DNA of 64,000 nt from NCBI RefSeq assembly GCF_040654195.1, contig NZ_JBFAHM010000001.1, positions 558,001 through 622,000 of the forward strand, given 5' to 3'. The notes beneath the pieces are model-generated. The model was not told the origin of the DNA. It saw only the letters and a list, made by a program, of their open reading frames with translations, and did no database searches. The position numbers and the translations under genes were made by a program. Of this stretch, positions 16,876 through 25,540 are shown piece by piece; position 1 is the first letter of the stretch, and every line of letters starts with the position of its first letter. Source of the stretch: Hamadaea sp013361475. GTDB taxonomy: Bacteria > Actinomycetota > Actinomycetes > Mycobacteriales > Micromonosporaceae.

Positions 16876-19212
16876 TCAGGACGTTTCGGGGACGGCCGCC
16901 GTCACTCGCGACAACGCGAACGTGTGGATCGTCTGCGTACGCTCGTCTTCCGCGCGCAGGTAGCCGGCGCCGATGGAGACCGGCCGGACCAGCCGTGAGT
17001 TGGTCGTGCCGTGGGCGTCGACGTAGCCGACCCACACTCGCGCCTTCTCCCGGACGGCCTGCTGCAGGACGGCGAGCGCGTCGCTGTGTGCCTGCACGGC
17101 GGTGATGCCGTCGACGGCTCCTCCCGTGGCGGCGCGTACGGCCAACGGGGCGCGCCGGGCGGCTCGGGCGGCGGCGTCGCCGTGCCGCAGATGTTCGACG
17201 ATGCCGAGCAGTCGCGGCCGGGTCAGCCCACTGCCGGGGTCGAGCGGGGCCGCTACCGCTGCTCGGGCCGGCGCTCGGCGTACCTTGGGCTTGCTCAGCA
17301 CCACCGCGCCGGTGGGGTCCTCGGGCACCGGGGTGTAGCCCGCCTCGCGCAGTGCGGTCAGCAGCCGTCCCGGCGGTGACAACGTGATCAGCACCGTGGG
17401 GGCGAGCCGGCGCAAGGACAGCCCCGACAGCCGGCGGTCGGTCAGCGCGGCCGCGATCAGTGCCTCGTCATCGCTGCGCAGATAGGCCCCGGCCGCCCCG
17501 GTACGCAGCCCGCCGTGCGTACGGGCGATGTCGTCGATGAGATAGGTCAACGCCTGCGGCACCGGCGTACGCGATCGCTTGGCGAACAACGCCTGCAGGT
17601 CGGCCCCGGCGTACCCGGCGTCGAGCGCCCGCCGCACGGAGTCCCGCGTGACCCGGTAGACGACCGCGCCACCGCCCGACTCGTGATCGGCGACCAGATC
17701 GAGTTCGGCGGCCAGTTGAGGTTCGGGCGGGCCGGGCACCACGACGGTGAGGTCGGCCTGCACCATCAGGTGGTCCACCGGCGGCGGCACCAACTCCCCG
17801 AGCGCCAGCGAGGCCGGGCTCTCCTCCCGGGGCCGGTCAGCTCCAGGGCGACGGCCCAACGGGTCGTCCTCGGCGTCCTCACCGTCGTCCAGCAGGAGCG
17901 CCCCGAAGGCGGTCAGGCCGCCGAACCCGGTCACACCCAGACTCGCGGCCTCCGCGAGAACGGCCGAATAGACCGCCTCGCGCCCGCGCACGCGGATCGG
18001 CGTACGCCACGCCACCAGTTCCAGCACGTCCTGTTCGGACGGAGTCGTGCCGACCGGCAGCGCGCCGAGCAGTTCCCGGCGCAGTCCGGGCATCCCCGCG
18101 CGCTCAGCCTCCGGCGCCAGTGCCGTGATCGGACGGTCGCGTTCGTCGCGCAGCCCGATCAGGGACGGCTGCCGCGGCATGTTCAACCACGCCTGGGCGA
18201 GCTGCGTCCACCGCTGCGCCAACGGCTTGTCCCGCCAGGTGTCGTAGCCGGCGGCCGGCAGGTACTCCGTCTCGGTCTCGCCGATCAGACCGGCCGCGGC
18301 GACCACCTCCACCAGGAGCGCGGCCGTCGGCTCGGGCAGTTCGGCCGCCTTCGCCAGGCGTCGCAACGGCAGCACTCCGACACCGCCGCCGCGCAGGATG
18401 CTGATCGGCTCGGCGGCCAGCGCCTCCAGCACCGCCTCGGCCTCGCGGACGACCGTCATCGCCTGCCCGGCCCCGGCACGGTCGATCGTCGCCTGCGGCC
18501 TCGTCCCCGCCGGCAGCTCCGGCGGCTGCGGGTGCAGGCGGCCCAGCGGACCCTGGTCCCGCCGCAACAACAGGCCCAACTCGCGGGGCAGCTCGACCGT
18601 CTGGTCGTCCAGGCGTACCAAGAGGTGTTGATCGATGAGTTCCGCCACGGCTGGGGGTGGCTCGCTGAACGTGCCCACCGGCGGACCTTCGGCCAGCCGG
18701 TCCAGGACCGCGCGGGCCGCGGGTGGGGCCGCGAGGAGCGTGCGGCGCAAGCGGGCCGGGTCCGCGGCGAGCGCGGCCGCCGCCGGGTCCAGTTCCGCGG
18801 CCGGTCTCCCCAGTCCCGCCGGGTACGCCGAGAGCACCTCGTCGACAGCGCCGGTGAGTCGCAGTTCATCCTCGGGTCCGTAGACCAGGAAGAGTTTCTG
18901 GAGGCCGTGGACGGCTTCCCGGACGCGGGCCGGCTCCGGACCGCCGGAGGGCACCGCGGCCAGCGCCACGATGGCGTCCATGGACGTGTAGCCGTCGTCG
19001 CTGCGGGTCAGCCGGGCGGCGTCGAGGATCTCCAGGGTGAACCGGTCGAGCCGTTCGACCACGCGGGCCAGCGAGAGCCGGGTCTGCGCCCGGGCCGCCA
19101 GCGCGGAGAGGTCCGGCGGCACCGGCGTGATCAGGTCGGGGCGGGCGCGCAGCAGCTCACCGAGCGCCTCGTCGGAGAGGGCCCGCAGCCGGTCGGCGAA
19201 TGAGGTGGTCAT
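16876..19212 (-). CDS. Helicase-associated protein (Rv0862c-like, helicase C-terminal-type domain)
   Basis: A 778-residue, Leu/Ala-rich helical protein. It resembles the large mycobacterial protein encoded next to the XPB helicase (Rv0862c beside Rv0861c) and carries the domain called helicase XPB/Ssl2 N-terminal or Helicase_C_3. It lacks Walker motifs. The N-terminus (FADRLRALSDEALGELLRARPDL) and the late VRPVSIGAGYLRAEDERTQTIHTFALSRV WYL-like beta segment fit that family. The XPB gene is 1.9 kb away and divergent, so the pair is retained though not in one operon. A role as helicase partner or in DNA repair is inferred. Confidence 0.8.
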   Translation of the reverse strand: MTTSFADRLRALSDEALGELLRARPDLITPVPPDLSALAARAQTRLSLARVVERLDRFTLEILDAARLTRSDDGYTSMDAIVALAAVPSGGPEPARVREAVHGLQKLFLVYGPEDELRLTGAVDEVLSAYPAGLGRPAAELDPAAAALAADPARLRRTLLAAPPAARAVLDRLAEGPPVGTFSEPPPAVAELIDQHLLVRLDDQTVELPRELGLLLRRDQGPLGRLHPQPPELPAGTRPQATIDRAGAGQAMTVVREAEAVLEALAAEPISILRGGGVGVLPLRRLAKAAELPEPTAALLVEVVAAAGLIGETETEYLPAAGYDTWRDKPLAQRWTQLAQAWLNMPRQPSLIGLRDERDRPITALAPEAERAGMPGLRRELLGALPVGTTPSEQDVLELVAWRTPIRVRGREAVYSAVLAEAASLGVTGFGGLTAFGALLLDDGEDAEDDPLGRRPGADRPREESPASLALGELVPPPVDHLMVQADLTVVVPGPPEPQLAAELDLVADHESGGGAVVYRVTRDSVRRALDAGYAGADLQALFAKRSRTPVPQALTYLIDDIARTHGGLRTGAAGAYLRSDDEALIAAALTDRRLSGLSLRRLAPTVLITLSPPGRLLTALREAGYTPVPEDPTGAVVLSKPKVRRAPARAAVAAPLDPGSGLTRPRLLGIVEHLRHGDAAARAARRAPLAVRAATGGAVDGITAVQAHSDALAVLQQAVREKARVWVGYVDAHGTTNSRLVRPVSIGAGYLRAEDERTQTIHTFALSRVTAAVPETS

Positions 19213-19259
19213 CGTCGCTCAACCGTACCCATTCGATCGCCGGCTGCGGGTGTGCGCGC

Positions 19260-20078
19260 TCAGGTTCCCGGACGGCGGCCGTACAGGTGGACCTTGGAGC
19301 CGTAGCCGAGCGTCGCGTAGTACTTCTGCGCGTCCACCTTCAGGAGGTTGACGCAGCCGTGCGAGCCGATCCCCGTGTTGTGGATGTACGTGGTCGTCTC
19401 GTGGAAGCCGTCGCCGTTGTAGAACTGCTGCCAGTAGGGCAGCCAGACCTTGTACGGGTTCGACCAGTGCTTCGGCGAGCGGTCGAAGATCTTGAACCAG
19501 CCCGACGGCGTCGCATATCCGCTCATCCCCGTACGCGTGACGGTCGGACCCCAGATGACCTTGCCACCCTTCATGATGTAGGTCGTCTGGTGGGTGAGGT
19601 CGACACACGCGACTGTCCCCGTGCCGGCCTGGCACTTGGCGGGGTCGGTGGCGGCCAGCCGCTTCGCGACGCTCGCCGTGGTGTCCCCGGCCCGGCCGTT
19701 GGCGGGTGAGATGCCGAACCGCTTCTGGAACTTTTTGATGGTGGCGCAGTCGGCGTCGGTCTGGTGCCCGTCCACCACGATCGGACCCCACGTCCCGAGT
19801 TTGGCCAGAGCGGTCTCGACTTCTTTCTGCCGCGGACCCTGCTGACAGCTCGACGTCGTGGTCGTCTTGCTCGGCGTCACGGTCTTGCTGGGCGTCGGAG
19901 TCGGACTCGGGCTCGCGGTGCTCGGGCTCGCACTCGGCGACGCGACAGCGCTGGTCTCCGCGACCGGCGCCAGTGTCGGCGATCCGCCGCCCGCCTGTGT
20001 ATCAGGCTGGCAGGCGGTCAGTGCGAACAACGCCGCGGCCGCGCCCGCGATGACGGCGACCGCGCGGTTTCTCCTCAT
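19260..20078 (-). CDS. L,D-transpeptidase lipoprotein with peptidoglycan-binding-like module
   Basis: A 272-residue exported lipoprotein. Signal peptide and lipobox are clear (AALFALTAC, lipidated Cys22), followed by a Ser/Pro/Thr spacer (residues ~35-78). A short domain (EVETALAKLGTWGPIVVDGHQ...IKKFQKRFGI) resembles PG_binding_1. The C-terminal YkuD catalytic domain has HNTGIGSHGCVNL with its nucleophilic cysteine. It should form 3-3 crosslinks or attach proteins to peptidoglycan outside the membrane. The order, lipid anchor then binding module then YkuD, is common in actinobacteria. Confidence 0.93.
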   Translation of the reverse strand: MRRNRAVAVIAGAAAALFALTACQPDTQAGGGSPTLAPVAETSAVASPSASPSTASPSPTPTPSKTVTPSKTTTTSSCQQGPRQKEVETALAKLGTWGPIVVDGHQTDADCATIKKFQKRFGISPANGRAGDTTASVAKRLAATDPAKCQAGTGTVACVDLTHQTTYIMKGGKVIWGPTVTRTGMSGYATPSGWFKIFDRSPKHWSNPYKVWLPYWQQFYNGDGFHETTTYIHNTGIGSHGCVNLLKVDAQKYYATLGYGSKVHLYGRRPGT

Positions 20079-20258
20079 GAAGCCCTCCCCAGTGCTCCGG
20101 AACCACGTCTTGACGAATCAGACGTATGCGGGGGCGCGTCCGGTTGCAGGCCGAGAGTAGACAAGAGCGTCCAGAAGGGAAAGAGGGCCGGATGTGAGTT
20201 CCCTGGCAATCCATTCGGAGGATGGTTGATCGATACCCCGGCGGGCCACGCTGAGGAA

Positions 20259-20486
20259 ATGGAGACCCGGGCGCGGCTTTCGCTGGCGGTCACCGCCGCT
20301 GTCGCCGCCGCCTGTGCGGCGGGTTGGCTGGCGCTCGCCTGGCTGGTCCGGCGGGAGCCGTTCGGCGACGCCGTGAACGAGGCGTTCGGTGTGCTCTTCG
20401 GGGTTTTGATCTTGCTTTCCGTCATCGGCGCGCTCCGAGCACGGTCGCGCGCCAATTCGGGCGAAGATCCAGAAAATCGCTCATAA
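20259..20486 (+). CDS. Small two-helix membrane protein
   Basis: A 75-residue protein with two hydrophobic helices (LAVTAAVAAACAAGWLALAW and AFGVLFGVLILLSVIGAL) separated by RREPFGDAVNE, and a short charged tail. I recognise no family. It resembles the next gene's product in layout: TM helix, a loop with D-A-x-x-E-A, second TM, then Ala-Arg-Ser-Arg-Ala. The two are likely paralogues. The start is uncertain because the GAGGA site is only three bases from ATG. Confidence 0.55.
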   Translation: METRARLSLAVTAAVAAACAAGWLALAWLVRREPFGDAVNEAFGVLFGVLILLSVIGALRARSRANSGEDPENRS

Positions 20487-20513
20487 TTCCCAGGGGGATG
20501 GCACCCTGGAACA

Positions 20514-20798
20514 GTGACAGAGGTGAGCGCGGGAGGGACCGAGATGACCGCCGAGCCCGGCCCGGAGGGCGAGACTGCGGACGCGGAGACGCCGGCCGGC
20601 GGACGCGCCGGACTGTCACGAACGGCCCAGATCGCGGTGGCACTCACCGCCTTCGGCCTCACTGCCTGGTTCTTCTTCGCCTGGCTGGTGCTCGACCGGA
20701 TGATGCTCGACGCGGCGGGCGAGGCGATCGGCAGCGGGCTGCTGCTGCTCCTGCTGGTCTCCATCGTGAGCGCGCTCGCCCGCAGCCGCGCCGACTAG
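20514..20798 (+). CDS. Small two-helix membrane protein (paralogue of preceding)
   Basis: A 94-residue protein with a hydrophilic Glu/Gly/Pro-rich N-terminus, then two helices (IAVALTAFGLTAWFFFAWLV and AIGSGLLLLLLVSIVSALA) and the tail RSRAD. The W-(L/F)-A-W-L-V end of helix 1 and the DAAGEAIG loop match WLALAWLV and DAVNEAFG in the gene before. GTG 20514 or ATG 20544 could be the start; the latter removes ten residues of acidic leader. Function unknown. Confidence 0.6.
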   Translation: MTEVSAGGTEMTAEPGPEGETADAETPAGGRAGLSRTAQIAVALTAFGLTAWFFFAWLVLDRMMLDAAGEAIGSGLLLLLLVSIVSALARSRAD

Positions 20799-21100
20799 CC
20801 GCCAGGCGTCGCCGCCTGTGGAGAAACGGCTGCCGGCGGCACTGCGCTCGCCCCCGTTGGACTCCCCCGAACGCTCATGCCGCCGGCTTGCCGGCCATCA
20901 GGCCAACCGTTTCTTCCACACGAGGGACGCACAGGGCCGAATCCGTGGTTGCGACTCGGCCGCCAATTCGGCCGTTCGGCGGGTCACGGTGACCGAGCGG
21001 AGGAGCGCCGCGTCACGCTCCCCTCGGCCGGGCCTGCCGGTGAGCAGTGCGTCCGTGTCAGACTGGAGGGTCGGCCCCTTCCCTGCATCGAGGTGAGTTC
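20799..21100. other. Intergenic region upstream of XPB with a nested inverted repeat
   Basis: No gene is visible. Positions 20818-20919 form a nested imperfect cruciform: GTGGAGAAACGG (20818-20829) pairs with CCGTTTCTTCCAC (20907-20919, one extra base), and GCCGGCGGC (20832-20840) pairs with GCCGCCGGC (20879-20887). The rest holds the presumed XPB promoter and a GAGGTGAG ribosome site before 21101. Confidence 0.6.
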
Positions 21101-22741
21101 ATGTCGAGCGGTCCGCTGATCGTCCAGTCCGACAAGACGCTGCTGTTGGAGGTCGACCACCCGGACGCGGCGGCCTGCCGGGCCGCCATCGCGCCCTTCG
21201 CCGAGCTGGAACGCTCACCCGAGCACGTGCACACCTACCGCCTCACCCCGTTGGGGCTGTGGAACGCACGGGCCGCCGGACACGACGCCGAGCAGGTCGT
21301 CGACGCCTTGCTGAAGTACTCGCGCTACCCCGTGCCGCATGCGCTGCTGGTCGACGTCGCCGAGACGATGGACCGCTACGGCCGCCTGCAACTGGCCAAC
21401 GACCCGGCGCACGGGCTCGTGTTGCGGGGTCTGGACCGTGCGGTGCTCGTCGAGGTGGCGAAGTCCAAGAAGCTCGCCGGCATGCTCGGTACGCACCTTG
21501 ACGCGGACACCATCGCCGTGCACCCGTCCGAACGGGGCCGGCTGAAGCAGGCCCTGCTGAAACTCGGCTGGCCGGCCGAAGACCTCGCGGGGTACGTCGA
21601 CGGCGAGGCGCATGAGATCGAGCTGGCGCTGGACGGGTGGACGCTGCGCTCCTACCAGAAGGAGGCGGTCGAGCACTTCGAGGCGGGCGGCTCCGGAGTG
21701 GTCGTCCTGCCCTGTGGCGCCGGGAAGACCCTGGTCGGCGCGGCGGCGATGGCTTCGGCGAAGGCCACCACCCTGATCCTGGTGACGAACACGGTCGCGG
21801 CCCGGCAGTGGAAGCGGGAACTGCTCGCCCGGACTTCACTCACCGAGGAGGAGATCGGGGAGTACTCGGGTGAGCGCAAGGAGATCCGCCCGGTCACCAT
21901 CGCGACGTACCAGGTGCTCACCATGCGTCGCGGGGGCACCTTCCCGCATCTCAACGTGTTCGACGCCCGCGACTGGGGTCTCATCGTCTACGACGAGGTC
22001 CACCTGCTGCCGGCGCCGATCTTCCGGTTCACCGCCGACCTCCAGGCCCGCCGCCGCCTGGGGCTGACCGCCACCCTCGTCCGGGAGGACGGCAAGGAAG
22101 GCGACGTGTTCAGCCTCATCGGGCCGAAACGCTACGACGCGCCCTGGAAGGACATCGAGGCGCAAGGCTGGATCGCCCCGGCCGAGTGCATCGAGGTACG
22201 CGTGACGCTGACCGACGAGGAGCGGATGGCGTACGCCCTGGGCGAAGCCGAGGAGCGCTATCGGATGGCGTCGACCGCCCGGACGAAGCTGCCCGTGGTG
22301 CAGGCCCTCGTCGAGCGCCACTCCGACGAGCAGGTGCTCGTGATCGGGGCGTACCTGGACCAGCTGCACCAGTTGGGGGAGTACCTCGACGCCCCCATCC
22401 TCGAGGGCAGTACGACGAACAAGGAGCGCGAACGGCTGCTGGACGAATTCCGGTCGGGCGAACTGCGTACGCTGGTCTTGTCCAAAGTGGGCAACTTCTC
22501 GATCGACCTGCCGGAAGCGGCGGTGGCGATCCAGGTCTCCGGCACCTTCGGCTCCCGCCAGGAGGAGGCCCAGCGCCTCGGCCGGGTCCTCCGCCCGAAG
22601 GCCGACGGACGCCAGGCGCACTTCTACACCGTCGTCTCCCGGGACACCATCGACACCGAGTACGCCGCCCACCGGCAGCGCTTCCTCGCCGAGCAGGGGT
22701 ACGCCTACACCATCGTGGACGCCGACGACGTCCTCGCCTAA
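21101..22741 (+). CDS. XPB-type DNA repair helicase
   Basis: A 546-residue superfamily-2 helicase of the bacterial XPB/Ercc3 family. An N-terminal ~190-residue module (damage recognition-like and helicase-associated region) precedes the motor. Motif I is LPCGAGKTLVGA (near residue 205), motif II is DEVH in IVYDEVHLLPAP, motif III LGLTATLVREDG, and motif VI is in QEEAQRLGRVLRP. Mycobacterial XPB unwinds 3'-5' with ATP. The start at 21101 has a good GAGGTGAG site. Its neighbourhood partner is the Rv0862c-like gene on the other strand. A family-2 palindrome follows the stop. Confidence 0.93.
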   Translation: MSSGPLIVQSDKTLLLEVDHPDAAACRAAIAPFAELERSPEHVHTYRLTPLGLWNARAAGHDAEQVVDALLKYSRYPVPHALLVDVAETMDRYGRLQLANDPAHGLVLRGLDRAVLVEVAKSKKLAGMLGTHLDADTIAVHPSERGRLKQALLKLGWPAEDLAGYVDGEAHEIELALDGWTLRSYQKEAVEHFEAGGSGVVVLPCGAGKTLVGAAAMASAKATTLILVTNTVAARQWKRELLARTSLTEEEIGEYSGERKEIRPVTIATYQVLTMRRGGTFPHLNVFDARDWGLIVYDEVHLLPAPIFRFTADLQARRRLGLTATLVREDGKEGDVFSLIGPKRYDAPWKDIEAQGWIAPAECIEVRVTLTDEERMAYALGEAEERYRMASTARTKLPVVQALVERHSDEQVLVIGAYLDQLHQLGEYLDAPILEGSTTNKERERLLDEFRSGELRTLVLSKVGNFSIDLPEAAVAIQVSGTFGSRQEEAQRLGRVLRPKADGRQAHFYTVVSRDTIDTEYAAHRQRFLAEQGYAYTIVDADDVLA

Positions 22742-23029
22742 CCCCACCCCCGTTTTTCCCGCGCGATCATGAACTAACGGTCGTGATCGCGCGGTGTGTC
22801 TTGTGCCCGGCGCCCTGATCGACTCCCACACTTCATGATCACTTGGCTAGGGCACGGCTCTGTTCGGGCATCATCATGAGTGGAGTTCGACCGCGTCGGC
22901 GTAGCGCTGGAGGCGCGTTGGTGACGGAGGAAATCGGCACCTCGGCGTCGGCACGGTCGTCGGAGAGTGCGAGCACGGCCCAACCTCGGCCCACCAGTCG
23001 CCAGGCGACCTCGCGACGGGGCAGGAGGG
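22742..23029. other. Intergenic region between convergent XPB and LysE genes
   Basis: The left third is family-2 copy 2. The remainder (22860-23029) has no supported gene; a short leftward open stretch gives LLPRREVAWRLVGRGW and could be the remains of a gene, but it lacks a start. Confidence 0.5.
22759..22850. repeat. Family-2 intergenic palindrome, copy 2
   Basis: GCGCGATCATGAACT is followed by CGTGATCGCGCGG and TGTGTC as in the other copies. GCGCGATCA (22761-22769) pairs with TGATCGCGC (22784-22792). It starts about 20 bases after the XPB stop, preceded by a TTTTT run. Confidence 0.7.
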
Positions 23030-23668
23030 TCAGTCCTTGCGGCCGGTGACGGCCACGGTCACGCCGAGCCCGATCATCGTCAGGCCGCCGACGCCGCCGA
23101 TCATCCGCAAGCGGCTCGGTGAGCGGCCGAACCAGTCGCGTGCGTACGCGGCGGCGACGCCCCAAAGGCTGTCGAAGACCACGGCGATCAGGTTGAAGAT
23201 CAGGCCGAGGAGCAGCATTTGGACGACGACGTGGCCCTCGGACCGGTCGACGAACTGGGGGAGGACCGCCGCGAAGAAGACGATCGTCTTCGGGTTCGAG
23301 ACGCCGACGGCGAATCCGTCCCAGAGGGAGCGAAGGCCGTTGTGCGTCGACCCGTCGGCGGCGAACACCGTGGTCAGGGACTTTCGGGCCCGCCACGCCT
23401 TCACGCCGAGATAGACCAGGTACGCCGCCCCCGCGAGCTTGAGGACGGTGAAGACGACGATCGAGCGTTCGACGATCGAGCCGACGCCGAGGGCGACCGC
23501 TGCGACGAGGACGCACGCCCCGAGGGTGTTGCCCAGGACGGTGGTGAGGGCCGCCCGCCGGCCGTGGGCGAGGGCCCGGCCGATGACGAACAGCACGCTC
23601 GGGCCGGGGATGAGGATCAGCACGAGAGACATCGCCGCGAAGGCGAGCAGGCGGTCGGCGGACATCAT
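23030..23668 (-). CDS. LysE/RhtB family amino-acid exporter
   Basis: A 212-residue inner-membrane exporter with six hydrophobic helices. The family motif is intact: LVLILIPGPSVLFVIGRALAHGRRAAL near the N-terminus, then YLVYLGVKAWRAR and VSNPKTIVFFAAVLPQFV. Such proteins export basic or neutral amino acids or homoserine-lactone-like compounds; the substrate here is unknown. In-frame ATGs at 23704, 23686, 23668 and 23665 are possible; MSADRLL fits homologues best. It stands alone between two family-2 repeats. Confidence 0.88.
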   Translation of the reverse strand: MMSADRLLAFAAMSLVLILIPGPSVLFVIGRALAHGRRAALTTVLGNTLGACVLVAAVALGVGSIVERSIVVFTVLKLAGAAYLVYLGVKAWRARKSLTTVFAADGSTHNGLRSLWDGFAVGVSNPKTIVFFAAVLPQFVDRSEGHVVVQMLLLGLIFNLIAVVFDSLWGVAAAYARDWFGRSPSRLRMIGGVGGLTMIGLGVTVAVTGRKD

Positions 23669-23716
23669 GCCCTGATGGAACGGCATTCCCGGCCCGGATT
23701 TCAACCGCTTATCGGC

Positions 23717-23785
23717 CGTTGATCATGAGGTCTGGGGCGACACACCGGACGATCATGCCCGGTAGTTCATGATCGCGCAGAAAAC
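23717..23785. repeat. Family-2 intergenic palindrome, copy 3
   Basis: GTTGATCATGAGGTC, then GGCGACACACCGG at the centre, and AGTTCATGATCGCGCAG at the right end. The right end lies 44 bases past the ligD stop when read on the minus strand. Confidence 0.75.
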
Positions 23786-23828
23786 GCGCGGAAGAGCCGG
23801 GGCAGGGCAGGGTAGGGCAGGCGGGGGA

Positions 23829-24695
23829 CTAGCGGCGGCGACGACGGGTGCTGGGGAGGGCGGGACCGGGGGACAGGAGCGGGGCGTGCAGGTCGGCGTA
23901 CGAGCTGATCCGCTGAAGGACCCGCGTGGGCGTGAAATCGGCCGCGGTGAACGAGCCGCTGACCACCTCGTCCCAGGTGATCGGGGTGGAGACGGTGGGT
24001 GAGTCGCCCGCGCGGAGCGAGTAGACGCAGACCGTGGTCTTCGAGGGGTTGTTCTGGCTCCAGTCGATGAAGACCTTGCCCGGCCGCCCGGCCTTGGCCA
24101 TCTGATCGGTGATCGCGTCGGGCGCGGCTCGCGCGAACTCGCCCGCGAGCTCGCGGGCGTAATCCATGATCTGCTCGGCGGTCGCGGTCACGGGGCAGGT
24201 GACCTGCATGCCTTTGCGTCCGGAGGTTTTCGGATACGCCGTGAGCCCGTCGACCGCCAGCCGGTCGCGTAACGCCTGCGCGACCGCACGGCATTCGTCG
24301 AGGCCGGCCGGTTCGGTCGGGTCGAGATCGAAGACGATGCGGTCGGGGCGTTCGGGACCGTTCGCGACCTGCCATTGCGGCGTATGCAGTTCCAGCGCGG
24401 CCAGGTGAGCGAGCCAGACGAGCGTGGCGAGTTCGTCGACCACGATGAGTCCGCTGTCGACGCGTACCCAGCTGGGTTTGGCGGCGGGCGCGTTCTTCTC
24501 GAAGAAGCCCTGGGCCTGTGCGCCCGAGGGGTAGCGAATCCGGGTGACCTGGCGGTCCGCCAGGTGCGGCAGCATCACCGGGGCGATCCGGGTGTAGTAG
24601 TCGATGATCTCGGCTTTGGTGAAGCCATCGGGGTAGAGAGCTTTGTCCAGGTTTGTGAGGTCTATCCGCCGGCCTTCCACTTCGACCCTGGTCAC
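23829..24695 (-). CDS. ligD: LigD-type polymerase/primase domain protein (NHEJ)
   Basis: A 288-residue stand-alone polymerase domain of the archaeo-eukaryotic primase fold, without ligase or phosphoesterase domains. Diagnostic segments are VDLTNLDK-type opening (IDLTNLDKALYPDG), the nucleotide-binding FDLDP catalytic aspartates, and KTSGRKGMQV, SQNNPSKTTV. It adds nucleotides and fills gaps during end joining with Ku, whose gene is divergent 50 bases away. The Arg-rich C-terminus (STRRRRR) is unusual but positively charged as expected. GTG 24695 is chosen because TATCCT lies seven bases upstream; the longer frame would run into the ku gene. Confidence 0.92.
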   Translation of the reverse strand: MTRVEVEGRRIDLTNLDKALYPDGFTKAEIIDYYTRIAPVMLPHLADRQVTRIRYPSGAQAQGFFEKNAPAAKPSWVRVDSGLIVVDELATLVWLAHLAALELHTPQWQVANGPERPDRIVFDLDPTEPAGLDECRAVAQALRDRLAVDGLTAYPKTSGRKGMQVTCPVTATAEQIMDYARELAGEFARAAPDAITDQMAKAGRPGKVFIDWSQNNPSKTTVCVYSLRAGDSPTVSTPITWDEVVSGSFTAADFTPTRVLQRISSYADLHAPLLSPGPALPSTRRRRR

Positions 24696-24701
24696 GTTCT
24701 C

Positions 24702-24707
24702 AGGATA
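24702..24707 (-). promoter_or_regulatory. -10 box TATCCT of ligD
   Basis: On the minus strand TATCCT ends six bases before the GTG at 24695. It lies in the ~50-base gap shared with divergent ku, so the two promoters nearly abut. Confidence 0.6.
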
Positions 24708-24745
24708 GGCCGCGTCCTCCGCTAGCGACTGCCAAGATGGGTGAT

Positions 24746-25540
24746 ATGCGGGCAATCTGGAAGGGCGCGATCTCCTTCGGTCTCGTCTCCATCGCGGTCC
24801 GGCTCTACGCCGCGACCGAGGAGAAGGACATCCGGTTCCACCAGATGCACGTCAAAGACGGCGGACGGGTCAAGTACCAGCGGGTCTGCACCGTCGACGG
24901 CAAGCAGGTCGACTACGACCAGCTCGCCAAGGGCTACGAAGTCGGCGACCAGATGGTCGTCCTCACCGACGACGACTTCGCCGACCTGCCGTTGAGCAGC
25001 TCGCGGGCGATCGACGTGCTGGAGTTCGTGCCCGAGGATCAGATCGATCCCATTCTCTACAGTCGGGCGTACTACCTGGAGCCGGACGGCAACGTGGGGC
25101 TCAAGCCGTACCTGCTGTTGCGGGACGCGCTGACGAAGGCGGGTCGCGTCGGGCTGGTCAAGGTCGCACTGCGCCAACGCGAGCAGCTCGCCACCATCCG
25201 CGTACGCGACGACGTGCTAGTCCTCAACACGATGCTCTGGCCCGACGAGGTACGCGAGCCGGCGTTCGACGTGCTCGGCGGGGCGGATCAGGTCAAGCTG
25301 CACAAGCAGGAACTGCAGATGGCCGGCTCGCTGATCGAGTCGATGTCCGACGAGTTCGACCCGACCGAGTACACCGACGCGTACCGGGAGGCGTTGCAGC
25401 AGGTCATCGAGGCCAAGGTGGAGGGCCGCGAGGTCGCGACGCCGCCGCAGCCGCAGGAGGGCGAGGCCGAGGTCATCGACCTGATGGCCGCTCTGCGGGA
25501 GTCCGTCGCCAAAGCCAAGGCCGCCCGCAAAGCGGCGTGA
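24746..25540 (+). CDS. ku: Non-homologous end-joining protein Ku
   Basis: A 264-residue bacterial Ku. It has the family start MRAIWKGAISFGLVSI, the AATEEKDIRFHQMH strand and the bridge region (VKVALRQREQLATIRV). The homodimer rings broken DNA ends and recruits LigD. The C-terminus is short (AKAKAARKAA), so it lacks the long Lys-rich extension of streptomycete Ku. ATG 24737 would add three residues. Divergent ligD makes this a minimal NHEJ pair; an ATP-dependent ligase domain must be encoded elsewhere. Its stop codon sits inside a 23-bp perfect palindrome. Confidence 0.95.
   Translation: MRAIWKGAISFGLVSIAVRLYAATEEKDIRFHQMHVKDGGRVKYQRVCTVDGKQVDYDQLAKGYEVGDQMVVLTDDDFADLPLSSSRAIDVLEFVPEDQIDPILYSRAYYLEPDGNVGLKPYLLLRDALTKAGRVGLVKVALRQREQLATIRVRDDVLVLNTMLWPDEVREPAFDVLGGADQVKLHKQELQMAGSLIESMSDEFDPTEYTDAYREALQQVIEAKVEGREVATPPQPQEGEAEVIDLMAALRESVAKAKAARKAA

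Noticed and set aside
22839..23040. Short leftward coding remnant beside lysE
   Set aside because: Some protein-like composition but no start, no ribosome site and no recognisable homologue; possible pseudogene, unsupported.
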